From Candidimonas sp. SYP-B2681 (lineage in GTDB: Bacteria > Pseudomonadota > Gammaproteobacteria > Burkholderiales > Burkholderiaceae_B): DNA of 64,000 nucleotides. The notes under the pieces are model-generated. The model did not search any database, had not been told where the DNA came from, and was given only the letters and a program-made list of their open reading frames with translations. The position numbers were made by a program, and so were the translations under genes. Positions within the stretch are counted from its first letter, which is position 1. Each line of letters begins with the position of its first letter. Below, piece by piece: positions 26,574 through 35,549 of this stretch. The stretch is from contig NZ_RYDV01000007.1 of assembly GCF_003971065.1 (NCBI RefSeq), positions 124,001 through 188,000 on the forward strand, read 5' to 3'.

Positions 26574-28877
26574 ATGGACAGTACACAAACAGGCTTGTTC
26601 GATGAAGTACCGAACGGCGACAGTATTACGCTCGCGCATTATGCCGAGCAGGCTTATCTTGACTACGCGGTTTCCGTCGTCAGAGGGCGCGCTTTGCCCG
26701 AAGTCACCGATGGGCAAAAGCCAGTTCAGCGCCGCATCCTTTATGCCATGCAGGCAATGGGCTTGGGACCAGGCGCCAAACCGGTCAAATCAGCACGCGT
26801 TGTAGGCGACGTACTCGGCAAATATCATCCCCATGGCGACCAAGCGGCCTATGACGCCATGGTACGCATGGCACAAGATTTCACACTGCGATATCCCCTG
26901 GTGGATGGCCAGGGAAACTTCGGGTCACGCGACGGCGACAACGCGGCCGCCATGCGTTATACCGAGGCCAGGTTGACGCCGTTTGCGCGCATCCTGCTCG
27001 ATGAGCTGGACGAGGGCACGGTCGACTTCGCGCCCAATTATGACGGTAGCCAGAAAGAGCCGCTGCTGTTGCCAGCCCGATTACCCGTGATGCTGTTGAA
27101 TGGCGCGTCGGGTATTGCCGTGGGCATGGCCACCGAGATCCCGTCACATAATCTGCGTGAAGTAGCGAATGCATGTGTCGCCCTGATCAAAAATCCGAAA
27201 CTGGCCGACGAAGAGCTTTATACGCTAGTTCCCGGTCCCGACTTTGCCGGCGGCGGACAGATCATCTCTTCAAGTTCCGATATTGCGCACATATACAGCA
27301 CAGGTCGAGGCTCGATTAAGGCGCGCGCGCGCTGGGAGTTCGAAGAGCTGGCTCGCGGGCAATGGCAGTTGGTGATCACGGAGCTGCCGCCCGGCACCTC
27401 TTCGCAGAAAATTCTCGAAGAAATCGAAGACCGCACTAACCCCAAGGTCAAGGCTGGTAAGAAGGGTCTGACGACCGAGCAGCAGCAAACGAAGGCATTG
27501 ATATTGGGCTTGCTCGATACGGTTCGGGACGAATCAGGAAAGCAAGCCTCAATACGCCTGGTGTTTGAACCCAAGAGCAGTCGTATCGACCGCAACGAAT
27601 TCGTCAATACGCTGCTGGCCCAAACCAGTATGGAAAGCAGTGTTTCATTCAATTTGGTCTGCATAGGAACCGATGGCCGCCCAGGCCAGCGTGCTTTACG
27701 GCAGGTTCTGGTCGAATGGCTCGGCTTCCGTGCTCACACGATTACGCGGCGCACGCAGTTCCGCCTCGATAAAGTCACTGACCGTATCCACGTGCTGGAA
27801 GGCCGGATGGTCGTGTATTTGAATGTAGATGAAGTCATTCAGACGATTCGGGAATCGGACGAGCCGCGCGCGGCATTGATGCAGCGTTTTGACCTATCAG
27901 AACGGCAGGCGGAAGACATTCTGGAAATGCGGCTGCGCCAATTGGCGCGTCTGGAAGGATTCAAAATCGAGAAAGAGCTGGCCAGTCAGAAAGAGGAACA
28001 AGAGGCGCTGCAAGAGCTGCTGGACAACCCGAACGCTTTCAAGCGTCTGATGATAAAAGAAATCGAAGCCGATGCGAAGCAATATGGCGACGACCGCCGT
28101 ACGTTGATCGAGGTGGCTGAACGTGCTGTGCTGGAGAGCCGGGTAATTGAAGAGCCAGTGACCGTGATCATTTCACAAAAGGGCTGGTTGCGCTCACGTC
28201 AAGGCCATGGGCACGATGCCGCACAGTTTAGTTTCAAATCGGGCGATGCCCTCTACGACGCGATAGAGTGCCGCAGCACCGACGAGCTGGTTGCGTTTTC
28301 CAGTAGTGGCCGAGTGTATACCGTGGCGGTATCAAGCCTGCCTTCGGCGCGCGGCGACGGCCAGCCAGTCACGTCAATGATAGACATGGAGCATGGCACC
28401 CGGATTACTCATATGATTGCCGGCCCTGCAAGCCAGCGGTATGTGCTGGGGACGCAGGCGGGTTATGGTTTTGTCACCACCCTTAAGGATTTGACCACGC
28501 GGCAACGGTCGGGCAAGCAGTTTGTCACGCTTGAGAAGGGCGACATATTGTTGAAGCCGTCGTTATTGCGGGGCACCGATCAGTGCCTGGCCATCCTTTC
28601 TAAGAAGGGGCGCTTCCTGGTGGTGGATTTGGCAGAGTTAAAAAGCTTGTCTGGCGGAGGGCGCGGTACCATTCTGATGGGATTGGACGACGGTGACTTT
28701 ATTTCGCAATGGGTACCGGTCGGGCCGGCAGGTATCTTGGCCAGTGGAATATATCGCAACAAGGAGATTGTCGAAAGTTTGGATCTCGAGGCCCTGGCCC
28801 AGTACATGGGTAAACGGGCGCGCAAGGGGAAGGTCTTGTCGATCAAGATCAAGCAACCTACACTTTTGCCCGCATAG
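26574..28877 (+). CDS. parC: DNA topoisomerase IV subunit A
   Basis: This is the DNA-cutting subunit of topoisomerase IV, 767 residues. The catalytic tyrosine is Tyr129 in [10 protein letters not shown]. The helix that binds the cut DNA and quinolones reads [12 protein letters not shown], with Gln90 where enterobacterial ParC and GyrA carry the serine that anchors quinolones. The C-terminal beta-pinwheel is present but, as expected for ParC, without a GyrA box. It is cotranscribed with parE. Confidence 0.95.
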   Translation: MDSTQTGLFDEVPNGDSITLAHYAEQAYLDYAVSVVRGRALPEVTDGQKPVQRRILYAMQAMGLGPGAKPVKSARVVGDVLGKYHPHGDQAAYDAMVRMAQDFTLRYPLVDGQGNFGSRDGDNAAAMRYTEARLTPFARILLDELDEGTVDFAPNYDGSQKEPLLLPARLPVMLLNGASGIAVGMATEIPSHNLREVANACVALIKNPKLADEELYTLVPGPDFAGGGQIISSSSDIAHIYSTGRGSIKARARWEFEELARGQWQLVITELPPGTSSQKILEEIEDRTNPKVKAGKKGLTTEQQQTKALILGLLDTVRDESGKQASIRLVFEPKSSRIDRNEFVNTLLAQTSMESSVSFNLVCIGTDGRPGQRALRQVLVEWLGFRAHTITRRTQFRLDKVTDRIHVLEGRMVVYLNVDEVIQTIRESDEPRAALMQRFDLSERQAEDILEMRLRQLARLEGFKIEKELASQKEEQEALQELLDNPNAFKRLMIKEIEADAKQYGDDRRTLIEVAERAVLESRVIEEPVTVIISQKGWLRSRQGHGHDAAQFSFKSGDALYDAIECRSTDELVAFSSSGRVYTVAVSSLPSARGDGQPVTSMIDMEHGTRITHMIAGPASQRYVLGTQAGYGFVTTLKDLTTRQRSGKQFVTLEKGDILLKPSLLRGTDQCLAILSKKGRFLVVDLAELKSLSGGGRGTILMGLDDGDFISQWVPVGPAGILASGIYRNKEIVESLDLEALAQYMGKRARKGKVLSIKIKQPTLLPA

Positions 28878-28879
28878 TC

Positions 28880-28982
28880 ATTCCGTTTCTAGGTCTAACA
28901 TGAACGCGAAGGTGAAACGCAGACATTGCTGGCGTAAGGCAAGCGTAGCCGACAAAGTGCACGTTTGATCTAGAAATGGAAT
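28880..28982. repeat. 103-base element bounded by 23-base imperfect inverted repeats
   Basis: The left arm at 28880-28902 and the right arm at 28960-28982 are imperfect reverse complements, sharing ATTCC-TTTCTAG and a following TC core (about 80 percent identity by eye). They enclose some 57 bases. The element starts two bases after the parC stop. It has no T-tail, so it is not a standard terminator. It could be a miniature transposable element, a processing site or a repeat family. No second copy was seen in the window. Confidence 0.55.
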
Positions 28983-29083
28983 AAGCCGCTGGACGGCTCA
29001 GGGATTTCATAGGGCTCACAAAGCGAACACCCTTACGCTTAGAATGGTGAGTTCCCTTTTACTTTTTTTTATTGTCAGGCGTT

Positions 29084-30118
29084 ATGAGTTTTAAGGTCAC
29101 AGTTCACCCCAGTAATCACGAATTTCCAGTCGAGAATGGACAGTCCGTGCTCGACGCTGCGCTAGCCGCGGGTATCGTATTGCCCTACAGTTGCCGCAAT
29201 GGCGCCTGTTCCACTTGCAAGGGAAAGGTCGTTTCGGGGTCGTACGAGGCGGGGGCCAGCCCGGCGCAGATACTTTCGCCAGAGGAGCTCGCACAAGGCT
29301 ATACGCTGTTTTGCCAAGCCCGGCCTACCTCTGATCTGCTGATCGAGGCTCACGAGATTCGAATGGCCAGCGATATACAGATCCGAAAAATGCCGTCGCG
29401 AGTCATGGAGCTCGAGCAATACGGAAGCGACGTCATGGTGATTAAATTGCAGCTGCCCGCCACCGACCCCTTTCGTTACTATGCCGGACAGTATCTGGAA
29501 TTTATCTTGAAAGATGGACGGCGGCGCAGTTATTCGATGGCTAATCCGCCGGTGGAGAATAACCTTATCGAGCTGCACGTGCGTCATATGCCGGGCGGCA
29601 TCTTTACCGACCACGTGTTCGGAACGGGCGCAACCAAGATGAAAGTTCGCGAAATTCTTCGCGTTGAAGGGCCTTTCGGATCTTTCTTTTTGCGCGAAGA
29701 CAACGACAAGCCTATTGTGTTTCTGGCCAGCGGTACCGGCTTTGCTCCCATAAAAGCCATAGTCGAGCGTATGATCGCCCACGATAATCAACGCAAGGCC
29801 GTATTGTATTGGGGTGGGCGCAGGCCGGCCGATCTGTATATGCATGATAAGGCTCTGGAATGGGCGAATACCTTGCCTAATTTCAGTTATGTTCCCGTGG
29901 TTTCAGATGCTTTACCCGAGGATAACTGGACCGGCCGCACGGGTTTCGTGCATCAAGCCGTGCTACAAGATATTCCTGATTTATCAGGTTATCAGGTGTA
30001 TGCTTGCGGCGCCCCGATCATGGTAGATAGCGCGCGCAAGGACTTCACGCGCCTGAGCGGTCTGCCTGAGGACGATTTCTTTGCCGACGCATTTACCACC
30101 GAGGCCGATGTCGTATAG
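29084..30118 (+). CDS. 2Fe-2S/FAD NAD(P)H oxidoreductase (AscD/CDP-deoxyglucoseen-reductase-like)
   Basis: This is a 344-residue electron-transfer flavoprotein. The N-terminal plant-type ferredoxin domain has CRNGACSTC plus a fourth cysteine in LFCQARP, holding a [2Fe-2S] cluster. It is followed by an FAD domain with RRRSYSMANPP and an NAD-binding domain with FLASGTGFAPIKAIVE and YACGAPIMVD. Proteins of this layout are often labelled CDP-6-deoxy-glucoseen reductase, but no deoxysugar genes are here, so the electron acceptor is unknown. ATG 29084 with AGGCG is preferred over TTG 29072. Confidence 0.88.
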   Translation: MSFKVTVHPSNHEFPVENGQSVLDAALAAGIVLPYSCRNGACSTCKGKVVSGSYEAGASPAQILSPEELAQGYTLFCQARPTSDLLIEAHEIRMASDIQIRKMPSRVMELEQYGSDVMVIKLQLPATDPFRYYAGQYLEFILKDGRRRSYSMANPPVENNLIELHVRHMPGGIFTDHVFGTGATKMKVREILRVEGPFGSFFLREDNDKPIVFLASGTGFAPIKAIVERMIAHDNQRKAVLYWGGRRPADLYMHDKALEWANTLPNFSYVPVVSDALPEDNWTGRTGFVHQAVLQDIPDLSGYQVYACGAPIMVDSARKDFTRLSGLPEDDFFADAFTTEADVV

Positions 30119-30202
30119 TTTTCCCGATGGGGCCGGCAGCCGGTCAGCCTGGAAGGGACTACATCGCGGCTCTTCCTTCCATTAGCGTTAAAGGCGGGAT
30201 CT

Positions 30203-31456
30203 ATGAAAATAGCGGTATTGGGTAGCGGCATTATCGGCATTTCGACAGCATGGTGGCTGAGTCAAGCCGGACATGAGGTCGTGGTGGTCGATCGTGGAAG
30301 CGGGCCGGCCCAGGAAACCAGCCGTGCCAATGGCGGCCAGATTTCGGTGTCTTATTCAGAACCGTGGGCTAACCCGCAGGCCCCGCTCAAGCTTGCGCGT
30401 TGGCTATTCAAGCATGATGCCCCAATTCTGTTCCGGCCCCGGCTGGACCCGCGTCAATGGTGGTGGGGCCTGATGTTCCTGCGCGAGTGTTTGCCAAGTC
30501 GCGTGGCACACAACATACGAGCCATGGTCAGGTTGTCGGAATACAGTCGTCGAACCCTTAGAGAGATGCGCCTGGACCTGGGTATTCAATATAACCATCT
30601 TGAACGGGGCATTCTGAATTTTTATCGCGACCCCGTCGAATTTGAAAACTCGCAGAAGATGGCCGGCATCATGCGGGACTATGGCGTCGACCGGCGCATT
30701 GTCACGACAGACGAAATTATCCAGTTGGAGCCCGCACTGAAACATCTACGTGCGAGCATCGTCGGAGGCGACTTTACGGCTGAAGATGAAACAGGAGATA
30801 TCTACCTGTTCGCTACTGCGCTGGCTGAACATGCCCGGAACAGGGGCGTGGAGTTCCGGTTTTCTACCCAGCTTAGTCGATTGATATCTGTCGGCGGCCG
30901 CATTCAGGCTGCGGAAGTCATCAATTCCGCCGGGCTATACGAAACCATCCATGCCGACGCCTATGTGGCGGCGCTTGGATCTTTTACGCCTGGCTTTGTA
31001 ACCCCCTTGGGTGTGCCGTGCAATGTTTATCCCGCTAAAGGGTATTCGGCAACGTTCGATATTCTTGACGCCGAAGCGGCGCCTATGGTCAGTTTGACGG
31101 ACAGTGCTCGTAAAATGGTGTATTCCCGTCTTGGGAATCAGCTACGCATGGCAGGTACTGCGGAACTATCCGGTTACTCGCGGGCTCTTAATACAATCCG
31201 TTGCGATAATATGACCCGACTTGCCCGGGAAATGTTTCCAATGGCTCTCGATTTTGATAATGTACGCTTCTGGTCAGGTCTGCGTCCCGCAACGCCTTCT
31301 AACGTTCCGTTGATTGGTCGCACACGTATTCAAAACTTGTACCTTAATACCGGGCACGGCACTTTAGGCTGGACCATGGGCGTAGGCTCCGGCCGCGCTC
31401 TGGCAGACCTAATTTCAGGCCGCAAACCCGAACCCGAATTTCCTTTTCTAGGTTAA
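30203..31456 (+). CDS. dadA: D-amino-acid dehydrogenase (DadA-type FAD oxidoreductase)
   Basis: This is a 417-residue DAO-family flavoprotein that oxidises D-amino acids, typically D-alanine, passing electrons to the respiratory chain. The N-terminal FAD loop GSGIIGISTAWWLSQAGHEV and the RANGGQISVSYSEPWANP segment are characteristic of DadA. The C-terminus has the conserved WSGLRPATPSNVPLIGRT and GHGTLGWTMGVGSGRALADL stretches. No alanine racemase gene is adjacent. The next gene, for a solute-binding protein, starts seven bases after its stop, suggesting one transcript. Confidence 0.9.
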   Translation: MKIAVLGSGIIGISTAWWLSQAGHEVVVVDRGSGPAQETSRANGGQISVSYSEPWANPQAPLKLARWLFKHDAPILFRPRLDPRQWWWGLMFLRECLPSRVAHNIRAMVRLSEYSRRTLREMRLDLGIQYNHLERGILNFYRDPVEFENSQKMAGIMRDYGVDRRIVTTDEIIQLEPALKHLRASIVGGDFTAEDETGDIYLFATALAEHARNRGVEFRFSTQLSRLISVGGRIQAAEVINSAGLYETIHADAYVAALGSFTPGFVTPLGVPCNVYPAKGYSATFDILDAEAAPMVSLTDSARKMVYSRLGNQLRMAGTAELSGYSRALNTIRCDNMTRLAREMFPMALDFDNVRFWSGLRPATPSNVPLIGRTRIQNLYLNTGHGTLGWTMGVGSGRALADLISGRKPEPEFPFLG

Positions 31457-31463
31457 CTGTTAT

Positions 31464-32786
31464 ATGAAACAACATTGGCTTTTGGGCGCGCTCGGTTCCG
31501 GGCGCCGCCTTGCATGGTTAAGCGCCGGTTCGTTGCTGGTGTCGTCGATGGCCGCCACGGCCGCCACCGACATTCGGGTCTGGCATTCGCTTAATCCTTA
31601 TAACAAAGCGGCATTCGAGGATCTCGTCAAGAACTTCAACAAAGACCAAAAAGAGGTAAAGGTGGTGCTTAAGGCTTTCGACACGCCTGAGCAAGTCGAA
31701 GCGGCACTGGAACAAGCCAAGAAGCGCGATGACAAACCTCATCTGGTTCAATTAGATGACTCTCGCGCTCCGGACGCCATCGCGTCTCGCTCTTACATTC
31801 AGCCGCTCCATGCGCTGATTGCCAAATATCCCATCAAGGACACGAAGTGGTTCTTGTCCGATTCCAATACCTTTATGCGCGACACGAAAGGGCGTCTGCT
31901 CGCTTTTCCTTTCATGGTCGACGTACCGGTGATGTTCTACAACATTGATGCGTTCAAAAAGGCGGGAATTAATCCCGCCGTGCCACAGCGTTCCTGGAAA
32001 GGTTTGCAGGATCAGTTGGTCATCCTGGCCAATAATGGTTCCCGAAACTGCCCTTTGACCAGCGATCAGACGGTGTCGGTCAATCTTGAAAACCTCGCTG
32101 CGGTAAACAAACAGCCTTATACCAGCGATGATAACGGCCTGAAAGCGAAGGCTAGCCCAGCTTTTAGTTTCGATTCCATGTACATACGTCACCTGTCCAT
32201 GATGATCAGTTGGGTGCGTACCGAACTATTGGTCAAACCAGAGCACGACAAGGTGGCAGCGCAACGTTTTGCTAAAGGTGAATGCGCCGTTTTGATGTCA
32301 ACCTCCAGCAATATGGGGTGGTTCAACGATGTCAAGAAGCTTGATTTTGCCGTCAGCGGCCTGCCGTATTACCCTGAAGTGACGCAAAAGCCCGGCAATC
32401 CATTTGTAGGGGGCTCGGCACTATGGGCGATCGCTGGGCAATCCAAGGAAAGCGATTCCGCAAGTGTGGAGTTCTTGTCATGGCTCAGCCAACCAAAACA
32501 GGCATCTCGTTGGTATCAAAACACCGGATTTTTGCCGCTGACCAAGCAAGCATTTGACCAGACCGATAAGGGTTATTACAAGAAACTGGGTGACTGGCAA
32601 GATTTGGTGCAAACGTATGCTGGCAATCCCGGTGTTACGGCTCGGGGCTTCCGCGTCAACAACTACCCCCAAATCAAGGCGATGTTCCAGCAGAAGCTGG
32701 ATGGCGCGTTCAACGGCAAGCAGCCCGCTGTTACCGCCTTGAAGTCGGCGTCTACCGAAGCCCAGCAAATCATGCGTCAGCGTTGA
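31464..32786 (+). CDS. Extracellular solute-binding protein, UgpB-like (glycerol-3-phosphate type)
   Basis: This is a 440-residue periplasmic binding protein of family 1. It has a signal peptide ending near ASMAATAATDIRVWHSL-type residues (about 1-35). The mature part contains ALWAIAGQSK and the C-terminal ASRWYQNTGFLPL stretch found in UgpB. UgpB feeds glycerol-3-phosphate to the UgpAEC importer. No permease or ATPase gene lies nearby, so it is an orphan here and its ligand is not certain. It probably shares a transcript with dadA and ends in a very strong hairpin. Confidence 0.82.
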   Translation: MKQHWLLGALGSGRRLAWLSAGSLLVSSMAATAATDIRVWHSLNPYNKAAFEDLVKNFNKDQKEVKVVLKAFDTPEQVEAALEQAKKRDDKPHLVQLDDSRAPDAIASRSYIQPLHALIAKYPIKDTKWFLSDSNTFMRDTKGRLLAFPFMVDVPVMFYNIDAFKKAGINPAVPQRSWKGLQDQLVILANNGSRNCPLTSDQTVSVNLENLAAVNKQPYTSDDNGLKAKASPAFSFDSMYIRHLSMMISWVRTELLVKPEHDKVAAQRFAKGECAVLMSTSSNMGWFNDVKKLDFAVSGLPYYPEVTQKPGNPFVGGSALWAIAGQSKESDSASVEFLSWLSQPKQASRWYQNTGFLPLTKQAFDQTDKGYYKKLGDWQDLVQTYAGNPGVTARGFRVNNYPQIKAMFQQKLDGAFNGKQPAVTALKSASTEAQQIMRQR

Positions 32787-32818
32787 TGGCCTGATATTAC
32801 GCACATCTCTGGTTTTAA

Positions 32819-32865
32819 AAACACACAACCCCGTGGGCAAATTCAGCCCACGGGGTTGTGTGTTT
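32819..32865. terminator. 20-bp perfect hairpin after the UgpB-like gene
   Basis: The arms at 32819-32838 and 32846-32865 are perfect 20-base complements around a seven-base loop. The outer arms are AAACACACAA and TTGTGTGTTT, so each strand has only a short T-rich end. It likely terminates the dadA transcript and isolates the pilus operon from upstream reading. Confidence 0.8.
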
Positions 32866-33038
32866 CCGGACCTTCAATTCCGCTCTCAAGGTACTGAAAT
32901 ATCTAAATAAGTTGTTCTTTTACGGAGGCGATAAAAGTCTCTATGCGTAAAAGTCAGTCTGGCAACACCTGCTGGTCATAAGCAAGATAGCGATAACGTT
33001 CCAATAGCGCGTGATCTTCTTTGTGTCAGGTGGGGAAA

Positions 33039-33959
33039 ATGTTCAGAATGCTTTTCGTTTCCGTATTTTCCGGATTGTTGTCGGCGTGTTCGGGCATGCC
33101 CGACCTGTCGCTGCTCATTCCGGCAACCACTCGGCAAGTCGCAAGCTCCTCAGTACATTTCAGTTTTGCGTGGAGATTATCGGGTGATCGAGGTGTGGCG
33201 CCCCTGCAAGTATTCGACGACGGACGCCGAACCTGGCTGCAATTTCTTCCTGAACAGCCGCTACCCGCAGTTTTCGAGCACACTTCGGCGGGCGATCGCC
33301 CTTTAAGCTACAAGCGCGAGGGGCCTTATATGGTCTTGCAAGGAATCTGGCCGAAGCTGATTCTTCGCGGGGGGCATCTTAAAACCCTGGTTGAACAGCT
33401 CAACAATCCCGCCGTTGACTCCACCACCGTCCCCGCCGCGGCTATAACTGCGGCGCAGCCCGCACCTTTACTAGAGGTGCCCGCGCCCACCGACGAGGCG
33501 AAGATCGCTTTGTTTGATTCCGATGCATCGATGGGCAGTTCCCGTGAAGTCGCTATCCCATCCGCGACAGCTCCAGGCAAAGCCGGTGCGCCTGCTCTGG
33601 AAGCCCCGTCAGCATCCTCGCTGACCTCCCCAAGCTTTGAGCTGTCAATCCCGGATAGCAGCTCACAGAATTATGCCGTCAGTCCGCAAGACCTAAATTT
33701 ACGATCCGCCCTTACGCGATGGGCTCGCTCTGCGGGATGGACTTTCGAGCCCGAGCACTGGGCGGTCGATGCGGATATCCCTATCGTCGGATCTGCCACC
33801 TTTGAACCGGGCTTTAAATTGGCCGTGCAAGAACTCGTGGCCTCAACGGAATTGGCCGACCGCCCATTACAGCCTTGCTTCTATTCGAATCGCGTATTGC
33901 GCATCGTACCTTACGCCCAGCAATGTGATCGCACTGTTAGCGGGGCGGGAACGTCATGA
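33039..33959 (+). CDS. pilL: Type IVb pilus lipoprotein PilL with C-terminal TcpQ domain
   Basis: This is a 306-residue lipoprotein. The lipobox L-S-A-C places the lipidated residue at Cys17. A long Ala/Pro/Ser-rich linker covers about 125-210. The last 90 residues (LRSALTRWARSAGWTFEPEHW and onward) match the TcpQ/PilL C-terminal domain that helps seat the secretin in the outer membrane. The start is the ATG at 33039 behind AGGTGGGG, rather than the upstream TTG at 33021. It opens the pil operon; its stop overlaps the pilN start by four bases. Confidence 0.83.
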   Translation: MFRMLFVSVFSGLLSACSGMPDLSLLIPATTRQVASSSVHFSFAWRLSGDRGVAPLQVFDDGRRTWLQFLPEQPLPAVFEHTSAGDRPLSYKREGPYMVLQGIWPKLILRGGHLKTLVEQLNNPAVDSTTVPAAAITAAQPAPLLEVPAPTDEAKIALFDSDASMGSSREVAIPSATAPGKAGAPALEAPSASSLTSPSFELSIPDSSSQNYAVSPQDLNLRSALTRWARSAGWTFEPEHWAVDADIPIVGSATFEPGFKLAVQELVASTELADRPLQPCFYSNRVLRIVPYAQQCDRTVSGAGTS

Positions 33960-35548
33960 TTAGCTTACGGCGGGGTTTGTTGGTGATTGCGCTGTGTATG
34001 CAGGCATCGGGCTGCGCCTTAGGCGAGAAGATGCAGAAGATTGCGGCATCGATCACCGACGCCCGCTCGATCATCAGCGCCCGGCATGATGGGTTCTATC
34101 GGTCTGCAGGCAGTGTCGAAACCAGAAGGGCAGCGCAAGACGTCGCTCGTCCGTGGCTTGCCGGACGCGCCCAACCATTGGCGCGCGAACTTACCCTGCC
34201 GTTAGCATTGCGCGCCAACGTCAATACGACCTTGATGTTTTCCGATGGGCCCATGGACCTCGCGCGCCTGGCACAGCGGATTACATCGGTGACGCATATT
34301 CCGGTACACGTGGCGCCCGACGCATTGTTGCCTCTAGAGCAGTTCTCGCCTCGTCTGGGCGCATCGGGGCATGGCCCTGCCTCGATTGTTGCGCCAACCT
34401 CTGTCACATTGGGCGGTGGGCCGGAGCCTCTGGCCCGGATCCTCGATCAAGTCAGCGCCAGGCTCGGCGTCATGTGGCGCTACCATAACGACCGGATCGA
34501 ATTTTATCGGACCGAAACTCGCGTGTTCAACATACGCGCATTAACATTGAACGCGAGCGCTGAAGCGTCGCTCGGACTGGGGGGAAGCAACAAGTCTGAA
34601 GGCTTCATCAGTACCTCTAAGACCAGTCTAAGCAGTAGTTCACAGGATCTTCTAGACGTAGTACGCGCCCGCATCGAGCCCTTTCTTTCGCGCGCCGGTG
34701 TTCTGGTCGCCGAGGCGGGAGCCAGTTCTTCCATTGTGGTCACTGATACCCCGGACGTGTTGCAGCGGATTGGCCGCTACCTTGACCACGAGAACCGTGC
34801 CCTGACGCGTCGTGTCCGCTTAGTGTTCGAAGAGTTGACAGTCGTTCTCAACGATAGCGCAGAAGCAGGGCTCGACTGGAATTTGGTGTTCTCGAGCGCG
34901 AAGCTGGCGGCAAACATGGCGATGCCCGGTTCCAGCCTTGTCGATGCGGGTAGCCTGAGCCTGGGCTTGAATCAAGGCTCCTTCCAGGGCTCCGATGCGG
35001 TCATCAAGGCGTTGAGTCAAGTCGGGCAGGTTGTACGTCGTAGCAGCATGCCCGTACTGACCTTAAACAGGCGGCCTGTGACGCATGCCGTGCGTACAAC
35101 CTTCTCGTATATCGACAAAGTACAGACCACAGCCCTCGCCAGTGGAACCGGCTTGGCGTTACCTTCGGTGTCTGTCAGCCAACGAGAGGAAACCGTCGGC
35201 TCCTTGATTACGCTGGTGCCGGATGCGCAAGATAATGGACAAATTCTCCTGTCGGTCGCTTATGACAACACCGTGGCTCAGCCTTTGAAAACCGTCACCT
35301 TTGGCGATAAAGACAACCCCTTGCAACTTCAGCAGGTAACCATCGACGGCAACGGTACCGTGCAACAGGTGGTCTTGCAACCTGGCCAGCCACTGCTTAT
35401 TTCCGGCTTTGACCGCAGTCAGGACGAAAGCGACGGAAGACGTCTGAATCCCGGGGTACCGATCGCTTTCGGCGGCAGCGATCGTGCAGCGAGTCAGCAT
35501 CTGGCGACGGTCATGGTGGTCACAGCGCAGGTAGAAGAGGGTCTATGA
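33956..35548 (+). CDS. pilN: Type IVb pilus secretin PilN
   Basis: This is the outer-membrane channel for the pilus, 530 residues, a lipoprotein with lipobox A-S-G-C (Cys20). Periplasmic N-domains (about 85-290) precede the beta-barrel secretin domain, which runs from about 330 to the end with VPDAQDNGQILLSVAYD and the final HLATVMVVTAQVEEGL. This is the PilN/BfpB/TcpC branch rather than the PilQ branch of type IVa systems. The ATG overlaps the pilL stop (ATGA). Confidence 0.9.
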   Translation: MISLRRGLLVIALCMQASGCALGEKMQKIAASITDARSIISARHDGFYRSAGSVETRRAAQDVARPWLAGRAQPLARELTLPLALRANVNTTLMFSDGPMDLARLAQRITSVTHIPVHVAPDALLPLEQFSPRLGASGHGPASIVAPTSVTLGGGPEPLARILDQVSARLGVMWRYHNDRIEFYRTETRVFNIRALTLNASAEASLGLGGSNKSEGFISTSKTSLSSSSQDLLDVVRARIEPFLSRAGVLVAEAGASSSIVVTDTPDVLQRIGRYLDHENRALTRRVRLVFEELTVVLNDSAEAGLDWNLVFSSAKLAANMAMPGSSLVDAGSLSLGLNQGSFQGSDAVIKALSQVGQVVRRSSMPVLTLNRRPVTHAVRTTFSYIDKVQTTALASGTGLALPSVSVSQREETVGSLITLVPDAQDNGQILLSVAYDNTVAQPLKTVTFGDKDNPLQLQQVTIDGNGTVQQVVLQPGQPLLISGFDRSQDESDGRRLNPGVPIAFGGSDRAASQHLATVMVVTAQVEEGL

Positions 35549-35549
35549 C

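Noticed and set aside
29162-29845. 227-residue minus-strand frame
   Set aside because: Antisense to the 2Fe-2S oxidoreductase gene whose motifs are clear on the plus strand.
33021-33038. TTG start for pilL
   Set aside because: The ATG at 33039 has AGGTGGGG at a good distance and gives a proper lipoprotein signal.
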